Below are positions 1 to 7,154 of a DNA stretch of 47,440 bases, piece after piece. The first letter of the stretch is position 1, and every line of letters begins with the position of its first letter. The notes beneath the pieces were generated by a model, which had not been told where the DNA came from, did not search any database, and worked only from the letters and a program-made list of their open reading frames with translations. The position numbers and the translations under genes were made by a program. This stretch comes from CAYNWT01 sp964450955 (GTDB taxonomy: Bacteria; Planctomycetota; Planctomycetia; Planctomycetales; Planctomycetaceae), in contig CAYVFI010000045.1 of assembly GCA_964450955.1 (NCBI GenBank), forward strand, positions 1 through 47,440, in the 5' to 3' direction.

Positions 1-51
1 CCCTCTCCCGGGCCTGAGAGCCCGACCTCTCCCCCAAAAGGGGGCGAGGTG
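1..51 (-). repeat. Palindromic repeat copy 1, translated inside imuB
   Basis: About 51 bp, 49 of 51 identical to 434-484 and in the same orientation. It contains an inverted repeat of the form acctctccccc - loop - gggggNgaggt and a smaller gggc/gccc hairpin. The imuB frame reads it as SPPFGGEVGLSGPGEG. It may extend beyond the window edge. Confidence 0.85.
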
Positions 52-279
52 GCTGCCGGGGTGAACTGCAGCAAAGCCTCAGCTTCGGCTTTGGGCATGC
101 CGGGGTGGATTCCCTGCTGGAGGGCTCGTTTAGAACACGCAACGATGTTGAACTGGCCTCGACCTGCGTCTTCGTAAATTAAGACGGTTCGCTTTTTAAG
201 CTCCGGCCTTTCGATGCTGAGCCGTTGGAGTGGCCAGCTTGGAAGCCAGATGCACATCACCCGTTTCATCGTTAATTTC
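1..279 (-). CDS. imuB: ImuB, Y-family polymerase-like SOS mutagenesis protein (N-terminal 93 codons, cut by window edge)
   Basis: Translation from the ATG at 279 on the minus strand begins MKRVMCIWLPSWPLQRLSIE and continues through RPELKKRTVLIYEDAGRG, then NIVACSKRALQQGIHPGM and AEAEALL. This is the opening of ImuB/DinB-like proteins (LCIWFPxWPLQRL, then a region where the canonical polymerase acidic residues are missing). ImuB bridges the beta clamp, ImuA and DnaE2 in SOS translesion synthesis. The start lies inside the last 84 bases of imuA, so the two are translationally coupled. The gene runs off the left edge, so its catalytic state and clamp motif cannot be judged. At its 3' visible end it carries, in frame, a copy of the palindromic repeat that is also found inside imuA, read as SPPFGGEVGLSGPGEG. 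Family assignment is confident; the repeat insertion is seen directly. Confidence 0.85.
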
Positions 280-1101
280 CAGTTCCACCTGACCTCCATC
301 GATTCGTCCGCGGCAATGCAGTAGTTGAACCTTGAGTCGCCGTGTTTGAATGAGATTGGGTCTTTTTTTTGTAGGGCATCCTTCGGGCGGTTCTGAGAAA
401 AGAGACCCGACCCCTTTATTTAAATTCGCTGCCCCCTCTCCCGGGCCTGAGAGCCCGACCTCTCCCCCAAAGGGGGGAGAGGTGACTGGTTTGTTTGTTG
501 GGGCCGCGGCTGGCTCTTTGACTCTTTCGCCCTTCAACTCTTCAGCCTCTTCCATCACTGGTTCAACTAACAGCCGGGCGTCTGCCCAGGAACGTTGCCT
601 GAAAAATCGAGATGGTCTGATTAAGAATCCAACGCCGCCTCCGGCTTCCGTTGCTAATTGGAGTCTGCGAAAAGTCTGATCTGTAATGTGGTCGATCCAG
701 GCCATGGTGATGGTGACGCCAGAACACCGCAGCGATTGTTCGAAAGCCCAAAGAGCCTGACCGATGTGGTTCGGTCGAATGATGACAATCTGCTGTAGTG
801 AGATGCCGAGGTTTGTGAACGCTGGTGGGTAGAACTCGCCAAGCGAATCGATGACCACCATTGTGCCGTTCTCAGTCAATATGCGTGCCGCCAGAATTGT
901 GGCCAGAGTGCTGCCTCCACCTCCCTGCGGAGACAGCCATTCAATCATTGTGCCGCCGGTTAATCCTCCTGCTGGTAACAAGGCGTCGAATGCATTGATG
1001 CCCGTGACTGTTTCGTGGAATTCTGAATCTGCTTTGCTTTGTGGGCGTTCAAGTTGTCGAATCTTTGCCGAGAGTTGTTTGATGATGTCTGGTTTTGACA
1101 T
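196..1101 (-). CDS. imuA: ImuA, RecA/SulA-like accessory protein of the SOS translesion cassette
   Basis: The product is a RecA-fold protein lacking recombinase function that partners ImuB and DnaE2. Visible features, numbered from the ATG at 1101: an N-terminal helix with LSAKIRQLE, a core opening GINAFDALLPAGGLTGGTMIEWL, a P-loop-like GGGGSTLA, then VVIDSLGEFYPPAF and a second core strand region up to FFRQRSWADARLLVEP (about residue 190), and a C-terminal segment RLKVQLLHCRGRIDGGQVELEI. ImuA proteins usually run 220-260 residues; this one has 301 because about 50 residues of repeat-derived linker (about 205-250) lie between core and C-terminus. A TTG at 1152 would add 17 residues; I prefer the ATG because homologues start with the IxxLxxxIRxLE helix. 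It sits downstream of lexA and overlaps imuB. Confidence 0.85.
   Translation of the reverse strand: MSKPDIIKQLSAKIRQLERPQSKADSEFHETVTGINAFDALLPAGGLTGGTMIEWLSPQGGGGSTLATILAARILTENGTMVVIDSLGEFYPPAFTNLGISLQQIVIIRPNHIGQALWAFEQSLRCSGVTITMAWIDHITDQTFRRLQLATEAGGGVGFLIRPSRFFRQRSWADARLLVEPVMEEAEELKGERVKEPAAAPTNKPVTSPPFGGEVGLSGPGEGAANLNKGVGSLFSEPPEGCPTKKRPNLIQTRRLKVQLLHCRGRIDGGQVELEINDETGDVHLASKLATPTAQHRKAGA
354..421. repeat. Imperfect inverted-repeat element inside the imuA linker
   Basis: Arms at 358-370 (gggtctttttttt) and 396-408 (agaaaagagaccc) pair at 11 of 13 positions around a GC-rich centre (ccttcgggcgg). The segment continues with gacccctttattt. The design, outward-facing gggtct(c)tttt arms around a small GC hairpin, looks like a REP or IS-end derived mobile scrap. 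In imuA it is read as part of GVGSLFSEPPEGCPTKKRPN, residues not expected in ImuA. Seen directly; origin inferred. Confidence 0.45.
434..484 (-). repeat. Palindromic repeat copy 2, translated inside imuA
   Basis: Same element as 1-51 (two mismatches in 51). Its core is a perfect 11-bp inverted repeat, acctctccccc / gggggagaggt, around a 4-base loop. In the imuA frame it gives SPPFGGEVGLSGPGEG, the identical peptide to that in imuB, so both insertions are in the same phase and leave the frames open. Confidence 0.9.
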
Positions 1102-1201
1102 GCGATCGCTGTTGGCTGTGGATGGGGGATGGAACCGCAGAATGTCGAACAAGGAATTTTGAATGAGTGTCAGCCAATTCGTTGCATGGCGACGAGCTGG
1201 A

Positions 1202-1222
1202 CCGACTCAGGGCCTGAGTCGG
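1202..1222. repeat. Perfect 10-bp palindrome, 1-bp centre
   Basis: Arms ccgactcagg and cctgagtcgg, separated by one g. Possibly a dispersed intergenic repeat. No T-run beside it, so a poor intrinsic terminator. Confidence 0.6.
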
Positions 1223-1348
1223 CTACATTTTAAATTTGCCTTTCGCTCGTCACGTAAAGTCAGGAGCACCTCTAAGCTGGTTCTTTGAATATCCAATATC
1301 CAACAAGGAATCTCCAAGGAAGAAGTTCGCGCGGACTTGTTGGTGTTT

Positions 1349-1379
1349 GAAGCCCGGCATTTTTGGAATGCCGGGCTTC
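1349..1379. repeat. Perfect 13-bp stem-loop, 5-base loop
   Basis: gaagcccggcatt / aatgccgggcttc around tttgg. A very stable hairpin about 215 bp past the lexA stop. It lacks a T-run, so it could be a REP-like element, a transcript-stabilising hairpin or a factor-dependent terminator. Confidence 0.6.
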
Positions 1380-1592
1380 TGGTGCGCTTGAAATTGTTTG
1401 ATGGATGTCGCTTAGAATTTCGTCGTTCGAAATTCTTGTTCGACTTTCTGTGGTTCAAATTGTGATTCAGTTGCCTTCGTTTCCCCCCATTCAAAACAAC
1501 CGTCCCCATACCTAACGGTAAACGGGGCAAACGCCTCTGGTTGATCGAACAGGAGGAAACGAAGGCGACTGAAAGTTCCTTTTCACTCTTCC

Positions 1593-2252
1593 TCACAAGT
1601 CAGTACGCAGCACTCCTACGGCAACCCCCTGAATCTCACAGTGTTCTGGGTAAATGGGTTCCATTGCACTGTTGGCTGGCTGCAAACGAATTCGCTTTTT
1701 CTCTTTGAACAAATACTTGAGCGTTGTTTCGCTGCCGTCGATGAGTGCGGCGACGATCTGGCCATCGCGACACGTGTTTTGTTTTTTGATGACGACAACG
1801 TCGCCGGTTTGGATGCACGCTTCGATCATCGAATCACCACTGACGCGCAGGCCGAAGTAATCGTCTGAGTCATACAGGCTGCCGAGGTCGAGGCGTTCTT
1901 CCTGTTGGTAGGTATCCAGTGGTTGCCCGGCAGTAATGGTTCCGGCCAAAAGCAAACCGCGTGGATTGGATGAGGTTAATCGAATGGTGCGCGTGGAGTT
2001 ATCAGCGCGGGTGATGTAGCCGCGTTCTTCAAGCGTGTTGAGATGTCGGTGTACGTTTGCAGGAGCGCTGAGGCCGACGGCGTCGCAGATTTCGCGGATG
2101 CTGGGCGAATACTTCTGTTCTTCAATCGTTTCGCGAATGAATTGGTAAATCTCAGTCGGCCGCTTCGGCAGCGGTTTGTCAGCCGAATCGGAAGAGCCAG
2201 CTAATGACTTACTCGATTTACGTTTTGTCGGCTTGCGAGTGCGTTCTGCCAT
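1593..2252 (-). CDS. lexA: LexA, SOS repressor and autoprotease
   Basis: 219 residues. After a Lys/Ser-rich N-terminal extension of about 30 residues comes the winged-helix DNA-binding domain with recognition region SPSIREICDAVGLSAPANVH (about 49-68), then the S24 peptidase domain. The self-cleavage bond is Ala103-Gly104 (LLLAGTITAG), the nucleophile Ser141 in VSGDSM and the general base Lys179 in ETTLKY. All parts needed for RecA-stimulated self-cleavage are present. The ATG at 2252 follows GGGAAG with about 5 bases spacing. A LexA box overlaps the promoter, so autoregulation is expected. lexA is followed on the same strand by imuA and imuB, the usual genomic link. The basic extension is longer than in the E. 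coli protein. Confidence 0.96.
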   Translation of the reverse strand: MAERTRKPTKRKSSKSLAGSSDSADKPLPKRPTEIYQFIRETIEEQKYSPSIREICDAVGLSAPANVHRHLNTLEERGYITRADNSTRTIRLTSSNPRGLLLAGTITAGQPLDTYQQEERLDLGSLYDSDDYFGLRVSGDSMIEACIQTGDVVVIKKQNTCRDGQIVAALIDGSETTLKYLFKEKKRIRLQPANSAMEPIYPEHCEIQGVAVGVLRTDL

Positions 2253-2285
2253 GATCGCTTCCCAGTTCTGTATCGAACGGGGACG

Positions 2286-2321
2286 ATCTTAGACTGCAAA
2301 CAAAATGCGAACAAGTGTTCT
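2286..2321 (-). promoter_or_regulatory. lexA promoter with LexA (SOS) box over the -35
   Basis: Read on the minus strand: -35 TTGTTC (plus 2309-2314), 17-base spacer, -10 TAAGAT (plus 2286-2291). The palindrome CGAACAAGTGTTCT at 2308-2321 matches the CGAAC-N4-GTTC type of LexA box known from Gram-positive bacteria and covers the -35. Repression by occlusion is the obvious reading. Confidence 0.75.
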
Positions 2322-2392
2322 TATTTGATTTTGGGTGGGGAATACCCATCCCTCTGTGGGGGCGCTGTCGCGGTTTCACATCCGCACAGCAA

Positions 2393-2734
2393 CTAATCTC
2401 GCGCCGATGGCAACTGTAATTGTCCCGGTTCGAGATCGTCCTGACCGCTCCCGCGAACGTGAACCACAAAGATCTCTGTCCCACGAACGACGAAGATGGC
2501 TCGGTAAGGGAGGCCTCGTCGGGTCTTGAAGATTGCCTGACGAATCGTCTCGTCGTGATCCTCATCTTCAGGAGAGAGGCCAAATGATTCCGGGACTGCA
2601 CAAATCGAGTCCAGTGTCCTGCTAAGACTGCGGTACCACGCTTCCGCGCCGCGTTTCGAGCGTTCGGAGATGTACCGCATGATGCCGGAGATGTCTCGCC
2701 TCGCTCGTGAAGTAACATTCAGCGAGTGGCTCAT
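2393..2734 (-). CDS. ParE/RelE-family toxin of a type II toxin-antitoxin pair
   Basis: 113 residues in the usual size range for the family. It has the RelE/ParE layout: N-terminal strand LNVTSRARRDISGIMRYI, a helical region KRGAEAWYRSLSRTLDSI, FGLSPEDED, and the C-terminal strands TRRGLPYRAIFVVRGTEIFVVHVRGSGQDDL with the conserved Arg and the VHVRG strand. ParE proteins poison gyrase and RelE proteins cut mRNA at the ribosome; the sequence alone does not settle which. The start overlaps the upstream gene's stop by four bases (ATGA), the standard antitoxin-first coupled arrangement. Confidence 0.85.
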   Translation of the reverse strand: MSHSLNVTSRARRDISGIMRYISERSKRGAEAWYRSLSRTLDSICAVPESFGLSPEDEDHDETIRQAIFKTRRGLPYRAIFVVRGTEIFVVHVRGSGQDDLEPGQLQLPSARD

Positions 2735-2967
2735 TCGGAGATGCCGAATTCCTGTCGAACGCTTTCAAGAGCTTCATCGACCGGCTGGAAACGGCCCGCA
2801 TCTACATCGGCAATCCCCTCTCGAATCGCATCATTGGCGGACGCTCTGTTGTTCCGGGATTCCCACAGAATCAGGAGCTCGTCCCAGGACAACTCGCCGT
2901 CTGTTTGCGCAAGCTGTTCGGCACCGAAACGGTGAAAGGCCTCAAGTTGTTTGGCGGTGACGACCAT
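2731..2967 (-). CDS. Antitoxin partner of the ParE/RelE-type toxin
   Basis: 78 residues from the ATG at 2967, which has CGGAG about 8 bases upstream. An in-frame start at 3072 would add 35 residues with no resemblance to the family; I prefer 2967. The sequence runs VVTAKQLEAFHRFGAEQL, then ELSWDELLILWESR, then AIREGIADVDAGRFQPVDEALESVRQEFGI. The helical middle and the ADVDAGRFxPxDE tail resemble small antitoxins found beside ParE toxins; the C-terminal part should wrap the toxin and the N-terminal part dimerise. ATGA overlap with the toxin. Confidence 0.75.
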   Translation of the reverse strand: MVVTAKQLEAFHRFGAEQLAQTDGELSWDELLILWESRNNRASANDAIREGIADVDAGRFQPVDEALESVRQEFGISE

Positions 2968-3131
2968 TCCGTGGCTCCGAGGATATGAACTACCGACAAA
3001 ATTATACTCGGTCTGAACGGCTCTGAGAATTGCCATTCTTGAACCCGTCGCGCAGCGGGCGTGTCGAATCAACGATCATGCTTTTGCAAAGCTACTGGTG
3101 GGTGGGAGCAATCATCCTGTTGCTAATCCCC

Positions 3132-3163
3132 GAGCCAGGAAAACGAGCCAGGAAAACGAGCCG
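3132..3163. repeat. Short tandem repeat, 13-bp unit, 2.5 copies
   Basis: Unit cgagccaggaaaa, twice plus cgagcc. It lies in the stretch 2968-3329 between the antitoxin and rsmH, where I see no gene. Confidence 0.6.
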
Positions 3164-3329
3164 GCCTACTGAGCCGCGTTTTCCGGGGCCCAAACCGGCA
3201 AATTTTGCGTGTTGGTATGCAGGCAAACTCCCCTTCCCACCGAGTTGGTCCTCGACGTAAAACTCGAAGCCTCTCATCTCTCAATTGCCCGTTATCTCAA
3301 CGGGTTTCCTTCGGCGTTTCGCCAATCCA

Positions 3330-4235
3330 ATGACTAATCGCAGCACTTCGGATCAATCCGGTCCGGTTCATAAGCCGGTCCTGCTGCGCGAAGTTGTTCA
3401 ATATCTTGATCTCCAATCTGAACTCACTGTTGTCGACGGGACCGTCGGCGCTGGTGGCCATAGTGCTGTGATTTGTCCGGCTATCGAACCGGGTGGAACC
3501 CTGCTGGGTTTTGACCGCGACCCGATGATGCTTGATCTCGCACGGCAGCGGCTGCAGCCATTCGATTCCGCTGAGCTTATTCATTCCAGCTATGTGCATC
3601 TCCGCGAAAAACTGGACGAACTTGGCATCGATGCCGTCGATCGCGTTCTCGTCGATCTCGGTCTGTCGTCCGATCAGCTTGCGGATCGATCGCGCGGGTT
3701 TGGATTCAAAGCGGGAGGAACGCTGGACCTGCGGTTCGACACCAGCACCGGTGAATCCGCGAACGAGTTGCTCTGGACGGCATCGGTTGGGGAACTTGCC
3801 GACATCTTCCATCGACATGCTGACGAAAAGTTTGCAAAGCAAATCGCTGAAGCCATTCACCAGTACCGTCGCAAGCAGCCCATCGAAACAACTGAAGAAT
3901 TGCAGGCCATTTGTGCCGGCGCGATGCCGGGCAAACCGCGTGGCGGTAAGAACCCGGCGACACGCGTCATTCAGGCTTTGCGAATTGCCGTTAACGGCGA
4001 ACTGGAACATCTCCAGGAATCGTTGGACAAAGTGTTCTACGAATCCGTGCGTCCAGGCGGGCGCGTTGTTGTCATTTCCTTCCATTCGATTGAAGATCGA
4101 ATGGTCAAGCAGGCTTTCCGAAGGCGAGACCAATGGGAAAATCTGACCCCCAAACCGGTAGAGGCCAATCCGGCCGAACTGCGGATGAATCCTCGGGCGC
4201 GGAGCGCGAAGTTGAGGGCGGCGAAGCGCCTTTGA
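3330..4235 (+). CDS. rsmH: RsmH (MraW), 16S rRNA m4C1402 N4-methyltransferase
   Basis: 301 residues from the ATG at 3330; an in-frame TTG at 3285 would add 15 residues. The N-terminus HKPVLLREVVQYL is the usual RsmH opening, followed by the SAM-binding motif DGTVGAGGHS (about 36-45), GFDRDPMML, the VLVDLGLSSDQLADRSRGF signature, NPATRVIQALRIAVNGEL and the C-terminal VVISFHSIEDRMVKQAF. It methylates N4 of C1402 in the ribosomal P site. In most bacteria rsmH directly follows mraZ and precedes ftsL. Here mraZ is at 38366, and the next gene is a LysM protein that starts 103 bases before the rsmH stop. No clear Shine-Dalgarno sequence. Confidence 0.95.
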   Translation: MTNRSTSDQSGPVHKPVLLREVVQYLDLQSELTVVDGTVGAGGHSAVICPAIEPGGTLLGFDRDPMMLDLARQRLQPFDSAELIHSSYVHLREKLDELGIDAVDRVLVDLGLSSDQLADRSRGFGFKAGGTLDLRFDTSTGESANELLWTASVGELADIFHRHADEKFAKQIAEAIHQYRRKQPIETTEELQAICAGAMPGKPRGGKNPATRVIQALRIAVNGELEHLQESLDKVFYESVRPGGRVVVISFHSIEDRMVKQAFRRRDQWENLTPKPVEANPAELRMNPRARSAKLRAAKRL

Positions 4236-5863
4236 GCGAGGATGAGAAGTGGGGCTTTACCGACAAGAAGGGCGGTATGCCTTCTGAGACGAAAGCCGGC
4301 GTGGCGATCGTTTTGGTTCTCATCGGCGCGTTTGGGTTTATTGCGTGGAACAAGTCCGGCAAAAGTCTGAAGCCGGCCGATGGCATTGTGGCCAACGGTG
4401 ATGCTGGTGCAGAGAATCCCGCGCTGGAAACTCCGCCACCAGCGCCTGCCGACGAAATTCCGTCTGCCTTTGGCGCTGACGATAGTCAGGTTCGTGTGGC
4501 CGCGAACGAAGAAGAGATTTTCGGCAGTCAGGGAGAACCTGCGCCTGTGCAAGCGGAGCCCGCGGGTGATCTTTGGGAACCAGAACCGGCTACTGCAGCC
4601 GTGACGCCAACGCCTGCACAGGCTGCACCTGTCGACCCCGACGCATTCGGTGGTTTTGACGACACCGCTATGGCACCAGCAGCAACGACGCCAGCTGCGG
4701 ATCCTGCTACGATGGCTCAAGGCAATCAGTCGCAGGCGGACACATTCGATATGTCTGGCGATCCGTTCGGAGACGCCGCGCCGGTTCAAAAACAGCAACC
4801 GGTGCAGCCAACTCCGTCGACTGCCGCTACCGCGCAGGTGGATCCTGATGCATGGGGCAGTGCTGCTCCTGCGACTGCCGTTCCTGCGACGGCAGAACCA
4901 AGCCCATTCGACCCCGGTTTTGGGGCTGACCCGGTTGACGTTGCTCAGGCACAGCCAGAACGCGTGGCCGTTGACACGACTCCGGCCAGCGATCTGTTCG
5001 GCGACAACTTCGATCCGGCTCCGGCGGTTCAACAACAGCCCGTACAGCAGCCAGCGCCGGTTGCAGAGTCAGGCTTTGGGGACGATGCATTCGGTGGTGA
5101 TGCATTCGGTGGTGATACATTTGGTGACGACTCGTTTAAGCCAGAACCCATGCCGGTGGCCGCTCTACGCGAACCCGCTCCGATTTCTCAAGCCAGTCCG
5201 GAACCTGTGAGCGTGGTCAGTCAGCCGGCACCGGTTCAGAAACGCGATCCCTTCGAAGCGGCCGACGCTCGGGTCGACTTTAGCGATGTGCCTGTCCGTC
5301 GCGATAACTTCCAGCCGGAATCGGTTCAGCGATATGACCGAGGGGCGACTCGAACCACAGAGCGATTCGTTAACGAGCCACCTGCGGTTCGCCGTGCTGA
5401 GAAAACAGCTTCGTACATAGTCAAAGCCTCGGACACATACTGGGGGATCTCAAAGAAAGTCTATGGGACATCCAAGTACTACCGCGCTTTGGCCAAATAC
5501 AACGAAAATGTGATTCCGGATCCGCGTCGGATGCGACCGGGGACCCAATTGGCGGTGCCGTCGATCGCCGTCCTGGAACGCAGTTACCCGAAGCTGTTCC
5601 CGCGCGTTCGAAACGCGTCCGTGCGGACCACTGTTGATACGCGCAAGTCATCCGGTTTGTATGTCGATGCGAACGATCGTCCGGTGTATCGAGTTGGCAG
5701 CAACGATTCTTTGAGTCGGATTGCTGAACGCCACCTTGGCACATCGACTCGTTGGAAGCAGATCTTTGAGTTGAACCGCGGGCAGCTCAAGTCGCCGACA
5801 TCAATTCGTCCGGGAATGCTACTGGCGATGCCGATGGACGCCAGTCAGGTATCGTATCGGTAG
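4133..5863 (+). CDS. Membrane-anchored LysM-domain protein with a long Pro/Ala/Gln-rich linker
   Basis: 576 residues from the ATG at 4133 (GAAGG upstream). An ATG at 4277, also with GAAGG before it, would remove the overlap with rsmH and start just before the membrane helix. Parts: acidic N-terminal tail; one transmembrane helix KAGVAIVLVLIGAFGFIAW (about 54-72); a linker of roughly 340 residues rich in Pro, Ala, Gln and Asp with repeated DPFG/DAFGGD blocks (DNA repeat near 5089-5123); two LysM modules at about 427-475 (YIVKASDTYWGISKKVYG) and 515-570 (YRVGSNDSLSRIAERHLG). LysM modules bind N-acetylglucosamine polymers such as peptidoglycan. Topology: short cytoplasmic tail, LysM modules outside. 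Its place behind rsmH is that of ftsL, but it is not an FtsL homologue. Function unknown. Confidence 0.8.
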   Translation: MGKSDPQTGRGQSGRTADESSGAEREVEGGEAPLSEDEKWGFTDKKGGMPSETKAGVAIVLVLIGAFGFIAWNKSGKSLKPADGIVANGDAGAENPALETPPPAPADEIPSAFGADDSQVRVAANEEEIFGSQGEPAPVQAEPAGDLWEPEPATAAVTPTPAQAAPVDPDAFGGFDDTAMAPAATTPAADPATMAQGNQSQADTFDMSGDPFGDAAPVQKQQPVQPTPSTAATAQVDPDAWGSAAPATAVPATAEPSPFDPGFGADPVDVAQAQPERVAVDTTPASDLFGDNFDPAPAVQQQPVQQPAPVAESGFGDDAFGGDAFGGDTFGDDSFKPEPMPVAALREPAPISQASPEPVSVVSQPAPVQKRDPFEAADARVDFSDVPVRRDNFQPESVQRYDRGATRTTERFVNEPPAVRRAEKTASYIVKASDTYWGISKKVYGTSKYYRALAKYNENVIPDPRRMRPGTQLAVPSIAVLERSYPKLFPRVRNASVRTTVDTRKSSGLYVDANDRPVYRVGSNDSLSRIAERHLGTSTRWKQIFELNRGQLKSPTSIRPGMLLAMPMDASQVSYR

Positions 5864-6310
5864 CAACGAGTTCCGAGCTGGGTTCTGGTTGCGTGGTGTG
5901 TCGCGGACACTGGTGTCTGGGAGTCGTGTCGGTACTGCTATCGTGTCGATACTGCTATCGTGTCGATACTGCTATCGAGGCGATTCGCTGACGGGGCTAC
6001 TGAAATCGCTGCGTTGCCGAAACCGTCACGCTATGGTTCCGGCGGTTTGAACGACAAAGGTCGGTGTGGCTAACCCAGCTATTGTCGGGGCTGTGGCTCA
6101 AACCATAGGTATTGCGCCTGACGTGTGCCGCCTGGCGTCTCAATCCGGGCACCCTGGGCGAGTCGTCTTCCGGCATCGGTGGCATAACCGGATTCCTTCA
6201 CGCAGGTCGCGGAACCCTACGTGCTGACACAAGCGTGATGGTCGCTCACTGGTTGGCCGAAATGGAAAGCACGGGCACTCGTTTGCAGCGGGCTGGATTG
6301 GAGTTCCACG
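5864..6310. other. Intergenic region upstream of the PEP-CTERM gene
   Basis: No gene seen. Contains a triplicated 17-bp unit (5925-5977) and distant 8-bp inverted repeats ctatggtt / aaccatag near 6030 and 6103. GGAG at 6300-6303 serves the next gene. Confidence 0.6.
5925..5977 (+). repeat. 17-bp tandem repeat, three copies
   Basis: Unit cgtgtcgatactgctat; the first copy differs by one base (gg for ga). Lies about 60 bp after the LysM gene stop. Confidence 0.8.
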
Positions 6311-7093
6311 ATGCGTACGCAGTTCCGATGCGCTCTCTTCTGCGTTTGCTGGTGCGCCTTGGTGTCTGCTCCGGCGTGTTCAGCAGGGTTGGTCTATACC
6401 TCTTCGACGTTTTCGAACTTCACCGTCACTCAAGACGACGCGCTTGGTTTCGCTGCGACTGTGGACATCTTCGAAAGCGGAACCAAAGTTGGAGAGCTTG
6501 ATGCGTCCGTCGTCTACGGTGGCGGAACCAACCCATTTAATTCCGGTTCGTTGTGGGGCGCAGCTGCGACGTTCCGTGCGTTGGGTCAGTCGACAAACGA
6601 TGCTGAGACCAGTGAGACAGCCTCAGGGTTCTGGAACTTCGACGTGACTGCGGAACCCGGCTACGTCGTTGACGGTATTTCGTTGTTTACAGTTGGCACA
6701 GTGATTGCGAATCCCACGTTCGCCGATCTGACATCAAATGGAACAGCCACGGTCTTCGATGCAAACCAGGGGACGGCTGACGAACTGCTGCAGAGTCACG
6801 ACGATGGCGATGTGTTTATGAATGGTGATGACCTGGTCTTCAATTCCGGTTCGCTGACAACAGGAATTACCGGCACCGTGCACACTCGAAACTGGGCATA
6901 CGACAGTGCCGGGGCGACGAATCTGAGTTTCAATTACCGAGCCGGGCCAGTGACGAACATCACAAACGAGGGTATCAACATTGATGTGCAGTTCTCGGTC
7001 GCGACTCCGGAACCATCAAGTCTGTGGCTTTTGGGGCTGCTGAGTGTCCCCGGTGTTCGTTCGAGACGCCAACGCGACCTTCGGTGCAGCTAA
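6311..7093 (+). CDS. PEP-CTERM sorting-domain exported protein
   Basis: 260 residues. The ATG has GGAG 7 bases upstream. An N-terminal signal peptide (hydrophobic FRCALFCVCWCALVSAPACSA) leads a beta-rich Thr/Ser/Asn/Gly body of about 200 residues, and the C-terminus is a PEP-CTERM anchor: TPEPSSL, a hydrophobic stretch WLLGLLSVPGV, then SRRQR. Such proteins are recognised at the PEP motif by an exosortase and processed at the cell surface, often associated with exopolysaccharide. No exosortase is in the window. The body has no domain I recognise. Confidence 0.85.
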   Translation: MRTQFRCALFCVCWCALVSAPACSAGLVYTSSTFSNFTVTQDDALGFAATVDIFESGTKVGELDASVVYGGGTNPFNSGSLWGAAATFRALGQSTNDAETSETASGFWNFDVTAEPGYVVDGISLFTVGTVIANPTFADLTSNGTATVFDANQGTADELLQSHDDGDVFMNGDDLVFNSGSLTTGITGTVHTRNWAYDSAGATNLSFNYRAGPVTNITNEGINIDVQFSVATPEPSSLWLLGLLSVPGVRSRRQRDLRCS

Positions 7094-7154
7094 AACCCAC
7101 ACACGACCGATGAATCCTGTTTGTAGGACAGGCTGCAGTGCCACCGCATGCGCT

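Larger units (their letters stand above)
1102..1592. other. Intergenic region between lexA and imuA with two palindromes
   Basis: No convincing gene. A minus-strand open frame at 1207-1596 has no family resemblance, is rich in Arg/Asn/Lys/Ser and spans both palindromes. Two sharp inverted repeats are present, at 1202-1222 and 1349-1379, annotated separately. A LexA half-site-like CGAACAAG occurs at about 1146, but its second half is not conserved. Confidence 0.6.

Noticed and set aside
1421..1450. Second LexA box before imuA (gttcgaaattcttgttcg)
   Set aside because: Spacing and the second half-site do not fit CGAAC-N4-GTTC.
1207..1596. 129-residue minus-strand open frame between lexA and imuA
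   Set aside because: Arg/Asn/Ser-rich with no family resemblance, runs through two palindromes and overlaps the lexA end.
2218..2718. 166-residue open frame across the toxin and lexA start
   Set aside because: Out-of-frame shadow of the toxin gene; the toxin frame has clear ParE/RelE features.
3090..3110. MraZ boxes before rsmH (ggtgggtggg)
   Set aside because: Two GTGG words but 4 bp apart, not 10, and no further copies.
3297..4133. 278-residue minus-strand frame opposite rsmH
   Set aside because: Antisense of a clear RsmH; no recognisable family.
4037..5035. 332-residue minus-strand frame
   Set aside because: Antisense of the Pro/Ala-rich LysM protein; composition reflects the repetitive sense strand.
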